A stretch of 46,985 nucleotides of DNA from Lingula anatina (GCF_001039355.2 NW_019775527.1:254490-301474), one strand, 5' to 3'. Shown: positions 1-12,563, counted from the stretch's first letter. The notes: generated by a model not told the origin, from the sequence alone. Translations and numbers: made by a program.

Positions 1-179
1 AAAACAAAAATACAGTTTATCAGTTATAGGATAAACAACAGATGTGTCATAAAGTGCTGACTATGGCAATGACACTGGACAGACACAGTGATCAGAATAT
101 AGACAGACTGAAAGTGTCTGTATATAATAAATATGTAATAAAACTTGCAACTGCAACTTAATGCCCTCACAATAACAGA

Positions 180-500
180 GATCATCTATAACACATCATA
201 TCTGACCTGAAATATATATTCACATTTAAACATTTTCACTGGTGCCCTTTTCTCTTCAGTGATGGCTTATTGTCTACCACAATCTCACTGTATATGCCAC
301 CTCTTCTAGTACTGTAACAGTTTCCATGCATATGGGGAAAATTATTATAACACATCACAACTGAGCTGAAATATCAATTCACTTTTAAACATTTCCATTG
401 TGTCTATTTGTCTTCAGTGATAGAGTATTGTCCAAAACAATCTCCTTGCTTTATATACACAGCCTCTATAGTTTCCATGCATATGGGGGAAAATTGATTC
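180..500. repeat. Tandem pair of ~160-bp repeat units
   Basis: The stretch from 'ataacacatca' through 'tttccatgcatatgggg' occurs twice in a row (about 180-340 and 341-500) with moderate divergence. A third copy begins at about 5289, just after the single N at 5280. Each unit runs through a conserved 'cttcagtgat' word. No reading frame of note crosses it. Bases 1-180 are unique AT-rich sequence with nothing recognised. Confidence 0.7.
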
Positions 501-1189
501 TTTGTGTTACCTGGAACCCACATTTGTTGTGTAATTGTACTGTTCCATATAACTGGCTCCACAGGATCTGCCGTGTTTGGAAGTCTTGTTCTGGGTGGTT
601 CTGGCAGCACTCTCTCTCACTCAGTATAAAACTGACCTCTTGGTCTGCCAGCAGCATTTTACACAATTCCAGAAGTGTATTTGCTAAAAACATAAATGAA
701 ATGAGTGTAACTGTTTGGAATGAAATTGCACCATCTATTTAATATAGTGTTAACAAACTATTATCAGGAACCATCTAATGATACACTATTCATATATAGG
801 ACGCTTTTGTAAAATGCATAAATTCATTTTTGCATCATCATACTTGATATTTATATCTTGATACTGCTCATATGTAATGTGATCAAATCAAAATATAAGT
901 GTTCATTTTATGTGTTTTGTGTGCACAAGATGAATTGGTTCAAATTCTTAACAAATGACAGGTGTGATTAATAAAAACAATTAATGACTATAAAAATAAC
1001 ATTTACGTTACAATTAAATCAGTGAAACATTAATTTTATTCATGATAATCTATGCTTTCCTCATTGAAATAATCATTTCACACCTCCCCCCCTCCCCAAA
1101 AAAATGTTACAACTGGTGTTTGTGTCTTTACAAGGAAAGAGGGGAAACAAATTACCTATCGTTATTTGCATAAAAAAAAAAACATATAT

Positions 1190-2850
1190 TTTGTCTGCTA
1201 TCAGCAATAGGTCCAGTCACTTGTTTACAATGGCTGTCCTGTCTCTGGCTGTTCATTCATCCTAAAACTTGCCACATCCCGTGTCTTGCACAACTGGGTG
1301 AGATGAAGATGTTCCTGTTGCTGCCTTTTTATGTCTGCTTCTTATAATATACATCCCCCCATGTCCAGCCAGATAAAGTCAGTTCACCTAGAAGACACCA
1401 TGCTGTATGGAGACTGGAGCTGGAAAAAAGAGACATGACAATGTATAAGTGAAGGACCACAAATTATCTTGACACACAAAAGAAAAGACAAAAACCTGAC
1501 GGTCCACCAGAGCCAGTTGGGAAAAATATTAAAACTATGGTACACTGCCAAGTGCCCACCTTATATGGTAGACATCATTGTTGTGGTGACTGAACCGTGA
1601 TAAGTTAACAATGACCTTGCCTTTTGGAGGCTGCTGGACACAATTGTGACTGCCAAGACCAGCAAATTCTCAGATTGAACATAGTAAAATAAACATATCT
1701 CTGCCAAATCTGTTGGAATTTTTGTGACATTTGCACACAAAATGCCTAACAATTGCAAAAATCTGGGATAATTATATCAATTGACTGTGACTAATTGAAA
1801 GATATTTTCTAGGAGTAATTTGAGTCACCAAATAAATTACTAATAAAAATGACAAAATTACTTGAACTTAAAGGAAACAAAAAATGTGATAATTGGTTTC
1901 TTTCTCTACAGAGGAAGATTAAGAGACCAATTATATATTGTCACATGACTTGTAAAACAATATCCACAATTAGTATAGTGTAGCACCTGCAAGCAGTCCA
2001 GTTACTGTCATGACAATGGGTCATCCCAGGGAAGTAATGACCACTGCTCCACTTTGGGTCCAATACATTTCAACCCAAACTGACCACATCAAGCAGGCCA
2101 CTACAGAGACGCTTCACAATGCACAACAACTGTCAAACCATGTGTATGAGCTAAAAAAAAAAAGATAAACATTCATTATGCTTATGATAACTCATAATTT
2201 TCAAGTCACATTAGTCATGAAATCCAAAAAACCTGTGATAATTGGTGTCAAAACAAAACCAACTGTTCATTTTGTGTACAACCTGCAAGAAGTCCAGTTC
2301 CCTATTTACCATGGCTGTCCTGTCTCTGGCTCTTCACAACTCATTCATCCTGAAACTTGCTGTATCTTGCACAACTGTGTGAGGTGAAGGGATGTTCCAG
2401 CAGCTGTTATTTCCTGTCTATTTTCATATCAGCCAGGTAAAGTCTGTTCATCTAGAAGACACCATGCTGTATGGAGACTGGAGCTGGAAAAAGAGACAAA
2501 AGATTATATATGAATGAAGTGACATAAATTATCTTAATAAAAAGACAGAACTCTGACAATCCACAAGAGCCAGCAGAATAATTAACCTACAATATACTGC
2601 CAAATGTCCACCTAATATGGCAGACATCAAAGTTATGGTGACTGAACAGAGACAAAAATGTCTTTTGGAGGCTGCTGGGCACAATTGTGCCTGGTACAAC
2701 TGTCACTATCTTAAACTGATCAACGTTAAATAAACAGAATTCTGCCAAATCTTCTGAGAAATTTGCACACAAATTGCCTATAAACAATGGCTGTAATAAT
2801 CTGGGATAAGTATATCAGTTGAATGTGCCTTGTAGAAGTACATTTTGTGA
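1190..2850. repeat. Two copies of a dispersed ~700-bp repeat
   Basis: About 1190-1830 and about 2270-2850 are two copies sharing 'atggctgtcctgtctctgg', 'gaagacaccatgctgtatgg' and 'gagactggagctggaaaaa'. A third partial copy lies at about 10430-10785. The distal part of each copy (for example 1660-1820) resembles the ~190-bp monomer amplified at 27420-30650: same order of a 'caaatct' word, a 'tttgcacacaaaatgc'-like word, then 'aaaaatctgggataa' and a 'gactgtgactaatt'-like word. The short open frames here are repeat shadows. Confidence 0.6.
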
Positions 2851-3369
2851 GGAGTAACATGAGAGAAGAAAAAAAATTATTTAAATTTAAAGGAAGCACA
2901 AAATATGATAACTGGTTTGTTGATCTACAGGGGAAGGATAGAAGACAAATTATCTATTGTAAGATGACTTGTAAAACAAAACCAAGCAATAATTTTGTGC
3001 ACTACCTGCAAGGAGGTGTTTTTGGCATGGTGATGGGTGACGGTGGGTAATGACCACTGCTCCACCTTGGGTTGAATACATATCATCTGTTATGACCAGG
3101 TGCCGTGGGTCTCACTTGCCATGTGCTTCTTTCACACTGGTTCCCATTACCATGTCATCCACCAGGTGGTGGCCCCGGTCAAGACACAACTAATGGGCAG
3201 CCATGTATTGGATATACTAGTAACATTCCTCCCAACCTTAATTTTTTTCTACAACATATAAACTTTTGAAAAAAACAGTCTTTGTCAATCGTTATCCTTG
3301 AATATTCTGAATCCTAATGAATTTTCAGTTTTCATATTGTATAAAGTCACATCTTGAGTGCTATATGCT

Positions 3370-3540
3370 CAAGTTTTTCAGGACAGCAATCCGCCTTCAT
3401 CCTGATTAAATATAAATTATCTCAGATTACTTTTTTTGGGACAGCGATCCGCCTTCATCCTGATTACATCTAGAAATTATCTCAGATTCCTTTTTTCTCC
3501 TCAGGACAGGGATCCGCCTTCATCCTGATTACATATAAAT
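3370..3540. repeat. Minisatellite, three ~55-60-bp units
   Basis: Three tandem copies of a unit built on 'gatccgccttcatcctgatt' plus an AT-rich spacer and a T-run. The same trimer recurs at 6437-6590 in copy B of the large duplication, so it predates that duplication. Confidence 0.65.
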
Positions 3541-3616
3541 AATTGAACTGTCACTTTAATACATAATCTTTAAAGTAACTGGTCTTCTGATCGTTCTCTG
3601 TGGTCTAGTGTAATTA

Positions 3617-4126
3617 TCAATCAACTGAATTCTCTGTATTTAATGTAATATCATCTAAGTTTGGAATAATCTGTGCATCTGCAATGTCACTTTTCACTGT
3701 AATATCACTAAGTTGCAATTCATCATCTTGTCTTCTCATCTCATTTGTGTTTTCTTTCAAATAGGAGTCTGCTGGAATTTTCATTACATCATCTGTTGTG
3801 TTTATGACATTGTTACACAGTTTGAATTGACTTGCTTGTGCTTTGTTAAACATGGGTACCGTACTAATGGTTTGTGTGCTTCAATAATACTAAATTCTTC
3901 TCTCATGTCCCAGTATGATTCAATGTCCTCATCTTTTCTGTATAGATTGCTGATTCCAATCTCCTGTTGAGATTCTCCCTCCAAGTTTGATTAGTGTTGG
4001 GTCAGTGAGGGTTTTCTCTGCTATCTCATTGAGAATCACTGCATTTTCAGATTTGACCACTCTGTCAAACTGTGTGCCTGAGCTGAAAAAACAAAAAAGA
4101 GAAACACTCATATTATAAACATTCAA
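3617..4126 (-). pseudogene. Ty3/gypsy pol remnant, copy A
   Basis: Broken minus-strand frames carry the same residues as the clearer copy at 6660-7590: an 'AHKPL' RNase H word, a 'SENAVILNEIAEKTLTDPT' linker and a C-terminal stretch rich in Asn and Asp. Frames are interrupted by stops and indels and no LTR pair can be assigned. This is a fossil of the pol C-terminal region, without a usable reverse transcriptase or integrase. Confidence 0.55.
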
Positions 4127-4129
4127 CAG

Positions 4130-4270
4130 GCCTGTAGCCAGCTACTGTATTTCAAAAGGTTTTTTTTTCCTACAAAAAGTGGACCTTTTACCATGAAACC
4201 ATTGTGTACCTAAATGAAAATTTACCCAGAGGGAACCTTTTCCTGGCAAAAAGGGCTGTTCGTTCGCATG
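4130..4270. mobile_element. MITE-like piece with 'gcctgtagcc' end
   Basis: Begins 'caggcctgtagccagc' and contains 'aaagtggaccttttacc' and 'cagagggaaccttttcc'. The same piece occurs at 7640-7770, and a better-preserved relative lies at 44563-44737. The internal purine/pyrimidine blocks are partly inverted, as in degraded short inverted-repeat elements. Confidence 0.45.
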
Positions 4271-6436
4271 TCTAAACTGGCAGTGGTCCTGGGCAAAGTC
4301 AAACTTGGCAGCTTTCTTGTATTCACTGTTATTTGTACTTTCAAAAAATTGCTAATATGCATTTGCTGTTTTGCCATGACTATCAGACTTTATGCAAAAA
4401 AAAAATCAAACTTAAAATTGTCATTATTTTATATTGGCAATTTAAGCTAAATTTAGAGGGACATTTGTTGTGACTTAGCATCTTAAGTGGCCCGAAATGC
4501 CTCAAAATGTGTCACAACACCATATTCAATGCAGGAATGGTGCAGTCCAGATGTAACATTGTAATAATGTGATGTTATACTTGGCTACATACTGGGGTAT
4601 GTATGAATTCCTAACATGCAAAGCCATTACTTCAATCCAGTTGGAGGGCTATTGCTAAATAAAGAGTTATAAAGATACCTGATAGGACGATGTGAAAACT
4701 GCAAAAATCCCCACAAATAACTTTTTAGGACAACATATGGAAACCCTATTGCTCCCTAACTCTGCTAGAACTTTTTACGTTTTACCTCAGATATTTCCAG
4801 GAATCCAGATCTACTGAATAACACTTATAACACTCCCTTTATCTATCATCTAGCTCTTGTATCTGCAGCTCTCTTTCTCTCTCTCCTCTCTCTCTCTCTC
4901 AAGAGCCCCGCCCAACTGTCGCTTTCAATCCTAAGACTTCCGGTACCAGATCACTGCAACAAAGTACTCACCCTTTTGTCATCAAGAATGTGTTTGCATG
5001 CATTTAAAAGGATGCTGGAATCGTGGAATGTCCTACTGCTTCAGATCAAATTGTTATGGTAACCCATAAATATATCTTGGCCTTAGTATAACGTTATTTC
5101 ATAACGTGTAAAATTTTCCCGCTCCACCCGACTAAGTAGGTCAAAGTAAACCCGCAGTGAATACTGGGTCACATCTCGGCACATCCGGTCACATGAAGCG
5201 CCGCAGTTTTACTCTGCGTCCAAGTTATTATATCTTTTGATTTTTTGATATTATGATTATTGATATTATTGATTATTGANGAGGAAAATTATTATAATAC
5301 ATCACAACTGAGCTGAAATATCAATTCACTTTTAAACATTTCATTGTTTATTCCTCTTCAGTGATAGAGTATTGTCCCACACAATCTCCTTGCTTTATAT
5401 ACCCTGCCTCTATAGTTTCCATGCATATGGGGGAAATTGATTCTTTGTGTTACCTGGAACCCACATTTGTTGTGTAATTGTACTGTTCCATATAACTGGC
5501 TCTACAGGATCTGCCGTGTTTGAAAGTCTTGTTCTGGGTGGTTCTGGCAGCACTCTCTCTCACTCAGTATAAAACTGACCTCTTGGTCTGCCAGCAGCTC
5601 TTTATAGAATTCCAGGAGTGCATTTGCTAAAAACATAAATGAAATGAGTGTAACTGTTTGCAATGTAACTGGGTCATCTCTGTAATATAGTGCAAACTAT
5701 TATTAGGAACCATCTAATGATACACTATTCATATATAGGATGCTTTTGTAAAATGCACCAAATCATTTTTGTATCTTGTGTGTACAAGATGAATTGGTTC
5801 AAATTCCTAACAAATGACAGGTGTGATTATAAAGCACTTGATAAATATCATAATTCAATTTGGGTGGTTCTGGCAGCATATCAGTTGAATGTGCCTTGTA
5901 GAAGTATACTTTATGAGGAGTAACATGAAAGATGTGAAAAATTTACTTAAATTCAAAGGAAACACAAAATATGATAACTGATTCGTTGATCTTCACGGGA
6001 AGTATAGAAGACAAATTATCTATTGTAACACAACTACTAGTACAAAACCAATCAATAATTTTGTGCACTACCTGCAAGGAGGTGTTTTGTGGCATGGTGA
6101 TGGGTGACGGTGGGTAATGACCACTGCTCCACCTTGGGTTGAATACATATCACCTGTTATTACCAGGTGCCGTGGGTCTCACTCGCCATGTGCTTCTTTC
6201 ACACTTGTTCCCATTACCACGTCATCCACCAGGTGGTGGCCCCTGTCAAGACGTGCCTGATCGACAGCCATGTATTGGATATAACATTCCTCCCAACCTT
6301 AATTTTTTTCTACAACATATAAACTTAAAAAATAGTCTTTGTCAATCATTATCCTTGAATATACTGCATCCTAATGAATTTTCAGTTTTCATATTGTATA
6401 AAGTCACATCTCGAGTGCTACATGCTCAAGTTTTTC

Positions 6437-6590
6437 AGGCCAGTGATCCGCCTTCATCCTGATTAAATATAAATAATCTAAGAATACTTTTTTCAGGACA
6501 GCGATCCGCCTTCATCCTGATTACATAGAAATAATCTCAGATTCTTTTTTTTTTTAGGACAGTGATCTGCCTTCATCCTGATTACACATA
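6437..6590. repeat. Minisatellite, three ~55-bp units (copy B)
   Basis: Second occurrence of the 'gatccgccttcatcctgatt' trimer described at 3370-3540. Unit order and spacing are conserved. Confidence 0.65.
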
Positions 6591-6659
6591 AATGATTTAA
6601 CTGTCACTTTAATACATAATCTTTAAAGTAACCTGGTTGTCTGATTGTTCTCTCTGGTC

Positions 6660-7590
6660 AGGTGTAAATTGGTTCTTCAATATGATCACTGTTTTTCTCT
6701 TGCTGTGGCATCTTCTTTTCAACTGAATTCTCTGTATTTACTGCAATATCATCTAAGTTTGGAATATTCTGTGTGTCTGTTGCTGCAAAGTCACTTTTCA
6801 CTGTAATATATCACTAAGTTGCAATTCACATGCATCATCTCGTCTTCTCATCTCATTTGTGTTTTCTTTCAAATACGAGTCTGCTGGAATTTCCATTACA
6901 TCATCTGTTGTGTTTACCACATTGTTACACAGTTTGAATTGACTTGCGTCTCTGCAGATTGTTCTTCTGTCTGTAACTCTTCTGGCAGTAACTTGAGAAC
7001 CATGTATTTCCATGAAGATATAGAAAATTGGTGTTGTGAGTTTCTTTCTTTTGTTCTGTTTTTAAAACTAAAACATAGTCACATATAATGAGTGTATTCT
7101 CTCTCCAAGTTTGATTAGCGTTGAGTCAGTGAGTGTTTTCTCTGCTATCTCACCGAGAATCGCTGCATTTTCAGATTTGACCATCCATCTGATCATCTTC
7201 TCTGTACTATGACCACCCATTTGTGGCAGTGGGTGTCTGGAGAGATAATCTGGGTCTGCATCATTCTTTCCTGGCTCATATACCACTTCAGAGTCAACAT
7301 CTGGTAAGTCCATCACCCATTTCTCTATTCTCGGTGGTAATTTTGCTTGTGCTTTGTTAAACATGGGTACTAATGGTTTGTGTGCTTCAATAATACTAAA
7401 TTCTTCTCTCATGTCCTAGTATGGTTCAATGTCCTCATCTTTTCTGTATAGATTGCTGATTCCAATCTCCTGTTGAAATTCTCCCTCCAAGTTTGAATAG
7501 TGTTGGGTCAGTGAGGGTTTTCTCTGCTATCTCATTGAGAATCACTGCATTTTCAGATTTGACCACTCTGTCAAACTGTGTGCCTGAGCT
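6660..7590 (-). pseudogene. Ty3/gypsy pol remnant (RNase H end), copy B
   Basis: On the minus strand, 7412-7068 reads an RNase H C-terminal region: 'AHKPLVPMF', then 'LPPRIEKWVMDL', then 'VVYEPGKNDADPDYLSRHP'. This is the usual order at the end of Ty3/gypsy RNase H domains. A linker with 'SENAAILGEIAEKTLTDST' follows, and a second version of that linker lies just upstream (about 7590-7480), so the segment is internally duplicated. Frames at 7013-6798 and 6798-6660 look like the polyprotein tail, ending at a stop near 6660. Stops and frameshifts separate the pieces. Catalytic reverse transcriptase and integrase motifs were not found, so the element is dead. Confidence 0.65.
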
Positions 7591-8360
7591 GGAAAAAAAA
7601 ACAAAAAAGAGAAATACTCATTATAAACATTCAACAGGCCTGTAGCCAGCTATTTCAAAAGGGTTTTTTTTCCTAAAACAAGTGGACCTTTTACCATGAA
7701 ACCATTGTGTACCTAAATGAAAATTTACCCAGAGGGAACCTTTTCCCGGCAAAAAGGGCTGTTTGTTTGCATGTCTAAACTGGCAGTGGTCCTGGGCAAA
7801 GTCAAACCTGGCAGCTTCCTCATATTCACAGAAATTTGTACTTTCAAAAAATTGCTAATATGCATCTGATGTTTTGCCATGACTTCATGTAAAAAAAAAA
7901 TCAAACTTTAAATTGTCATCATTTTATATTGGAAATTTAAGCTAAATTTAGAGGGACATTTGTTGTGACTTTGCATCTTAAGCGGCCCAACATGCCTCAA
8001 AATGTGTCACAACACTATATTCAATGCAGGAATGGTGCAGTCCAGATGTAACATTGTAATAATGTGATGTTATACTTGGCTACATACTGGGGTATGTTTG
8101 AATTCCTAACATGCAAAGCCATTACTTCACTCCAGTTGGAGGGCTATGGCTAAATAGAGAGTTATAAAGATACCTCATAGGACGAAGTGAACACTGCAAA
8201 AATCCCCACAAATAACTTTTTAGGACAACAGAAACCCTATTATTGCTCCCTAACTCTGCTAGAACTTTTTACGTTTTACCTCAGATATTTCCAGGAATCC
8301 AGATCTACTGAATAACACTTATAACACTCCCTTTATCTATCCTCTAGCTCTTGTATCTGC

Positions 8361-8362
<2 letters not shown>

Positions 8363-8417
<55 letters not shown>
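8363..8417. repeat. (CT)n microsatellite
   Basis: An uninterrupted CT dinucleotide run of 55 bases. The equivalent position in the other family copies has shorter CT tracts (about 4870-4902 and 11503-11524). It is therefore a hypervariable part of the dispersed repeat, not an independent locus. Confidence 0.9.
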
Positions 8418-8420
<3 letters not shown>

Positions 8421-8429
8421 AGCCCCGCC

Positions 8430-9350
8430 CAACTGCATGTCGCTTTCAATCCCAAGAATTCCGGTACCAGATCACTACACAAAAAGTACTCACCCTTCTG
8501 TCATCAAGAATGTGTTTGCATGCATTAAAAAGGATGCTAGATATCGCGGAATGTCCTACTGCTTCAGATGAAACTTTTATGGTAACCCATAATCTTGGCC
8601 TTAGTATAACGTTATTTCATAACGTGTAAAATTTTCCCGCTCCGCCCGACTAAGTAGGTCAAAGAAAACCCGCAGTGAATACTGGGTCACATCTCGGCAC
8701 ATCCGGTCACATGAAGCGTACCGCAGTTTTACTCTGAGTCCAAGTTATTATATCTTAGGATTTTTTGTTTAGATATGATATTATTGATTATTGATTGAGA
8801 ATAAATTATTACAAAAAAAGGTAATTATAAATTCTTTTTTATTGTTATTATTATATATTTTCTTTTTGCTTCAACTTTTGCTGGATCTCAGCACTGCTAA
8901 CACAACGTTCAATTTTAGCAAATGGAGCATTTAAAGACCTTCGCATTTAGAGCAATTAGGTCCTACCATTAAAAGTACAGTAAACGTACTTAAAAATATT
9001 ATTAAGTCAATTTTTGCTTAATACCCTGCATAGCAACTAGTAGGCCTACCAGCACTTTACTTTTATAGACAGTGCTAGAGACTGCGCTAGTATAGGCTTA
9101 TATTAGATGCGCTTTAATTTATTTTCAAAAGTGTAATTTTTTCCTCAATTCCAAGTATTTTCTCAATGCCTGGTAACAAAGGTTTTGCAAACGGCTTTTT
9201 AAGAGAATGTCGTGTAAAACATTTGACTGTGCCCTATTAACATATCGTCCAGCTGATCATGCTGGGAAGAGGGGGGGGGGGGTAGTGATCATAGTTCACG
9301 GCCACAAAAAATAAAACCATCAAATCACAAATCACACATATTAATTAAAA
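8430..9350. repeat. Dispersed repeat family, copy 2 of 4
   Basis: A block starting 'ttccggtaccagatcacta' and containing 'cccgcagtgaatactgggtc', 'cggtcacatgaagcg' and 'ttttgctggatctcagcac' recurs at 4930-5279 (truncated at an N), 8430-9350, 11540-12480 and 42320-42960. Copies differ by point changes and indels. No coding capacity or clear terminal repeats were seen. It behaves like a non-autonomous interspersed element of at least 900 bp. Confidence 0.65.
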
Positions 9351-9379
9351 ACTTTATTCGTATCTCACTGAAAAAGCTA

Positions 9380-10033
9380 GTCTAAACAGGAATCTTTCTT
9401 TTAAAAATTATTAAAGACATTCTTACATTTTATTCATATCTGTGAATATCTAGTGAAAACTCCATCTGTAACTCTCTCTCTTTCTCTCTCTCTGATTGTC
9501 TCTGGCCGAATTCACAACCAGTTGATCCTCGGACCAGAATCAGATAACAAACCTGTTTTATGATAATTAACTGTTATGACTATAAATGAAACTACCTATT
9601 TTTCATTCGATCGCATCTTCCGTATCTTTACGAAAAAATAAATAAATATATTGAAAACGCATCTGTAAAGATGACTCTGAAGAGATGAAAAAAATGCCCG
9701 AGCTTTTGGCTTGTGAACCTTCTTCAGGTACCAAAACGAGAATAAACAAGCAAACTACAGGGATGCATGTAAAAGGGACAATAAGTTAGATGTGCGTGTT
9801 AAAGGTTAACGTGTTGAAGATTACGTAATAATTAAACAAGACTAATATCCGTTGAGATATTCATTGTCTCTATAAAGTCCTTTTTTAAAGTGTTTAATAT
9901 TTTTATGAGCTTCTTATCGACAATCCGTCTTTGTCTTGTGTCGCGTATGTGTTCTTTTAAAATGGAGACTACTGTGGTGGTTCTTGATGCGAGCTTTAAG
10001 GGCGTTTTTTCTATCGTTTTCACTTTTAATTAC
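9380..10033 (-). pseudogene. Penelope-like element remnant (tentative), copy 1
   Basis: The minus strand ends an open frame with 'LKEHIRDTRQ', 'LIKILNTLKKDFIETMNIS' and a stop at about 9832. The spacing and the 'KIL...' then 'E..NIS' pattern resemble the end of the GIY-YIG domain of Penelope-like elements. Downstream on the same strand (near 9735-9712) is 'CCTGAAGAAGG' then 'AAGCCAAAAGCTC', reminiscent of the CUGANGA...GAAA core found in the terminal repeats of such elements, with the GAAA box degraded to AAAA. The copy is cut by the N at 10034. A LINE tail is the main alternative. Confidence 0.35.
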
Positions 10034-10784
10034 NTGAAGGACATTTTCTGAGGAGTAATTTGAGAGGAGTCACCAAGGAAATTCTAACATATCCTTCAGC
10101 CACTTTATATGAAGAGTTAAGTGCACATGAACAATATTTTAATGGAAGTATTCATCTTTTAGATATTTTGTGCATTTATAATTAATGGTTTAAATTTAAA
10201 AAATGCATTGGTAACTAATGAGAGACGTGGATAAAAAATGCCCTTAAACAACTTCAGTGCACATCACAATTATAAGTTTGTTTTTTTTTTGAATAAAGAA
10301 GTGTGGTAATTATTAAACCCGTGCTTTTTAAGTCATATTAAAAAATATTCAAATCCAAAACTTGGGATAACTGGCCTTGTGTCTCTACAGAGGTAAGAAA
10401 GAAGACCAATTATACCCACTGTTACTTCAAAGACAAAACCAGCTGTTCATTTTGTGTACAACCTGCAAGAAGTCCAGTTCCCTGTTTACCATGGCTGTCC
10501 TGTCTCTGGTTCTTCATAACCCATTCATCCTGAAACTTGCTGTGTCTTGCACAGTTGCATGAGATGAAGGGATATTCCTGCAGCTGTTATTTCCTATCTA
10601 TTTCATATTAATAATACATGTACATCCCCCGATGTCCAGCCAGGTAAAGTCAGTTCACCTAGAAGTCACCATGCTCTATGGAGACTGGAGCTGGAAAAAG
10701 AGACAAAAGATAATATTAATGAAGTGACATAAATTATCTTAATAAAAAGAACATTGACAGTCCACAAGAGCCAGCAGAATATTA

Positions 10785-11147
10785 GGGACCATTCCTAGAC
10801 TAACTCAGGGGCGGATTTAGGCCGTCCTCCGGGATCTTCCGGAAGAAGGTCAGATTTTTAAGTTTACATTGGCGAGTAACTAATTTTTTCTATTGGAAGA
10901 CGGTCTAAAATGGAGGATGGATCGATAAAGATAATTTGGAAGCCTGTCAGAAATTACCTGTAACTGTTGATCTTGCTAAATTGCAATCAACTTGAGCAGC
11001 TTAGATGTCTGTCATAGCTACTGAAGCTGCTAAAGGGTAATTAGTTATCAGTAGGCACGCCAGACATCTAAGCTGCTAAGCTAAAAGCAATTCAGCAAGA
11101 AATCCCTCAGAAATAAATTTATTAACATTTAGTCTGGGAATGGTCCC
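10785..11147. mobile_element. Harbinger-like MITE with TTA target duplication
   Basis: Terminal inverted repeats of 19 bp start GGGACCATTCC and differ by one base (CTAGACTAA against CCAGACTAA). They are flanked by TTA on both sides (10782-10784 and 11148-11150). A 3-bp TWA target duplication and GGG-starting TIRs are typical of PIF/Harbinger MITEs. The left half contains a truncated copy of the CAGGGGCGGATTTAG element seen whole at 18308-18475. The right half folds into a long hairpin (10995-11011 pairs perfectly with 11061-11077 and extends outward). No coding capacity. Confidence 0.7.
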
Positions 11148-11539
11148 TTAAATGGTCACATGCCTCGATCCCCACACGACTGTATGGTCGAATGGAGTCG
11201 AGATTTGATTAATGTGCCCATGCCTGAACGACGCCAGTGGAGGCGTGTGAGAGGTGGAGTGACCATTACAGGATTAAGCAGTCTTCCTTTCATGTAGGTC
11301 TGCCATATTAAGGCCGTGGACCAGTTAGCACTCGGATCTTCTCATTGCTTCTTGATTATATGTTTATAACTCTGCTAGTACTTTTTTTATGTTTTACCTC
11401 AGATGTTTCAAGGATCGAACTCGGAGCTACTGAATAACACTTATAACACTGGGATCACCGGATCCCTACGTCTATTCTCTACCTCTTGTATCTGCAGGTC
11501 CTTCTCTCTCTCTCTCTCTCTCTCAAAAACCCCGCCCAA

Positions 11540-12480
11540 CTGCATGTCGCTTTCAATCCTAAGACTTCCGGTACCAGATCACTACAACAAAGTACTCACC
11601 CTTTTGTCATCAAGAATGTGTTTGCATACATTTAAAGGGATGCTGGAATCGTGGAATGTCATACTGCTTTAGATAAAACTTTAATGGTAACTCATAGATA
11701 TATCTTGTCCTTGGTTATTTCATTAACGTGTAAAATTTTCCCGCTCCGCCTAAGCCCGACTAAGTAGGTCAAAGAAAACCCGCAGTGAATACTGGGTCAC
11801 ATCTCGGTACATTCGGCAGATGAAGCGCCACAGTTTTACTCTGCTGCGTCCAAGTTATTATATCTTTTGATTTTTCGTTTAGATATGATATCATTGATTA
11901 TTGATAAAGAAAAAATTATTGCAAAAAGGTCATTTTAAATTATTTTGTATTGTTATTATCATGTATTTTCTTTTTGCTTCAACTTTTGCTGGTTCTCAGC
12001 ACTGTTAACACAACGCCCAATTTGACCAAATAGAGCATTTAAGGACCTTCGCATTTAGAGTGATTACCATTAAAAGTAAAATAAACGTAGCCTACTTGAA
12101 AATATTCTAAAGTCAATTTTTTCCCAAATATCCTGCAAATCTACTAGTAAGCCTACTTGTAGGCCTACTTTACTTGTATAGACTGCGCTATCTAGAGACT
12201 ATGCTTATATTAGATGCGCGTTAATTTTTTCTAAAACGTTCCAAATTTTTTTCCCAATTTCAAGTATATTTTCTCAATGCCTGGTAACGAAGGTGTTGCA
12301 ATTGGCTTCCTAACAGAGTGCAGCTTTAACGTGTTACGTGTAAAATATTTGACTGTGCCCTGTCAACATATCGTCTAGCTAATCATGAGGGCTCGCAAAG
12401 GGGGGAGGAGTGATCACATTTCACGGCCGCGGAAAATAAAATCATCAAATCACAAATTACATAAATTGAATTAGAATTTT
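11540..12480. repeat. Dispersed repeat family, copy 3 of 4
   Basis: Matches 8430-9350 block for block, from 'ttccggtaccagatcactac' through the 'ctcagcactgttaacacaac' region and on to the 'ttaattttttctaaaacg' tail. The preceding 11340-11540 corresponds to 8240-8430 with a shorter CT tract. A 92-codon frame across it is non-coding by composition. Confidence 0.65.
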
Positions 12481-12554
12481 ATTCATATCTCATTGAAAAT
12501 GCGAGTCCGGCGAGCTGAAAATAACTATCATCGAGTATAATGACTTCGTTCCAC

Positions 12555-12563
12555 TATATATAA
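12555..12563 (+). promoter_or_regulatory. TATA box of the small two-exon gene
   Basis: TATATATAA sits 40 bases upstream of the first ATG (12603) and in a flanking context of C and G (ccac...ggacgag). A start site about 30 bases downstream would fall near 12585-12590, inside the inverted-repeat arm 12581-12598. Inference from sequence only. Confidence 0.45.

Larger units (their letters stand above)
341..5279. repeat. Copy A of a large duplicated block
   Basis: Segments 341-780 and about 3058-5279 match 5289-5730 and about 6119-8800 in the same order and orientation. Copy A carries an extra middle part (about 960-2850) that is mostly absent from copy B. The shared material includes the gypsy remnants, a short minisatellite, a 'gcctgtagcc' MITE-like piece, a CT-rich tract and the 'ttccggtaccagatcact' repeat. 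Divergence by many small indels shows a real old duplication or two insertions of one composite repeat, not an assembly echo. There is no intact gene. Confidence 0.7.
5283..8800. repeat. Copy B of the large duplicated block
   Basis: Corresponds to copy A (341-5279) with the middle part mostly missing. It starts directly after the single N at 5280, so its left boundary may be an assembly join. Shared blocks are 5289-5730 and about 6119-8800. It continues past the end of copy A into 'ttgctggatctcagcactgctaac'-type sequence that is also found at 11950 and 42710. Confidence 0.7.

Noticed and set aside
8351-8629. 92-codon frame with a Leu-Ser run
   Set aside because: The run is the (CT)n microsatellite inside a dispersed repeat; the same region in other copies is not open.
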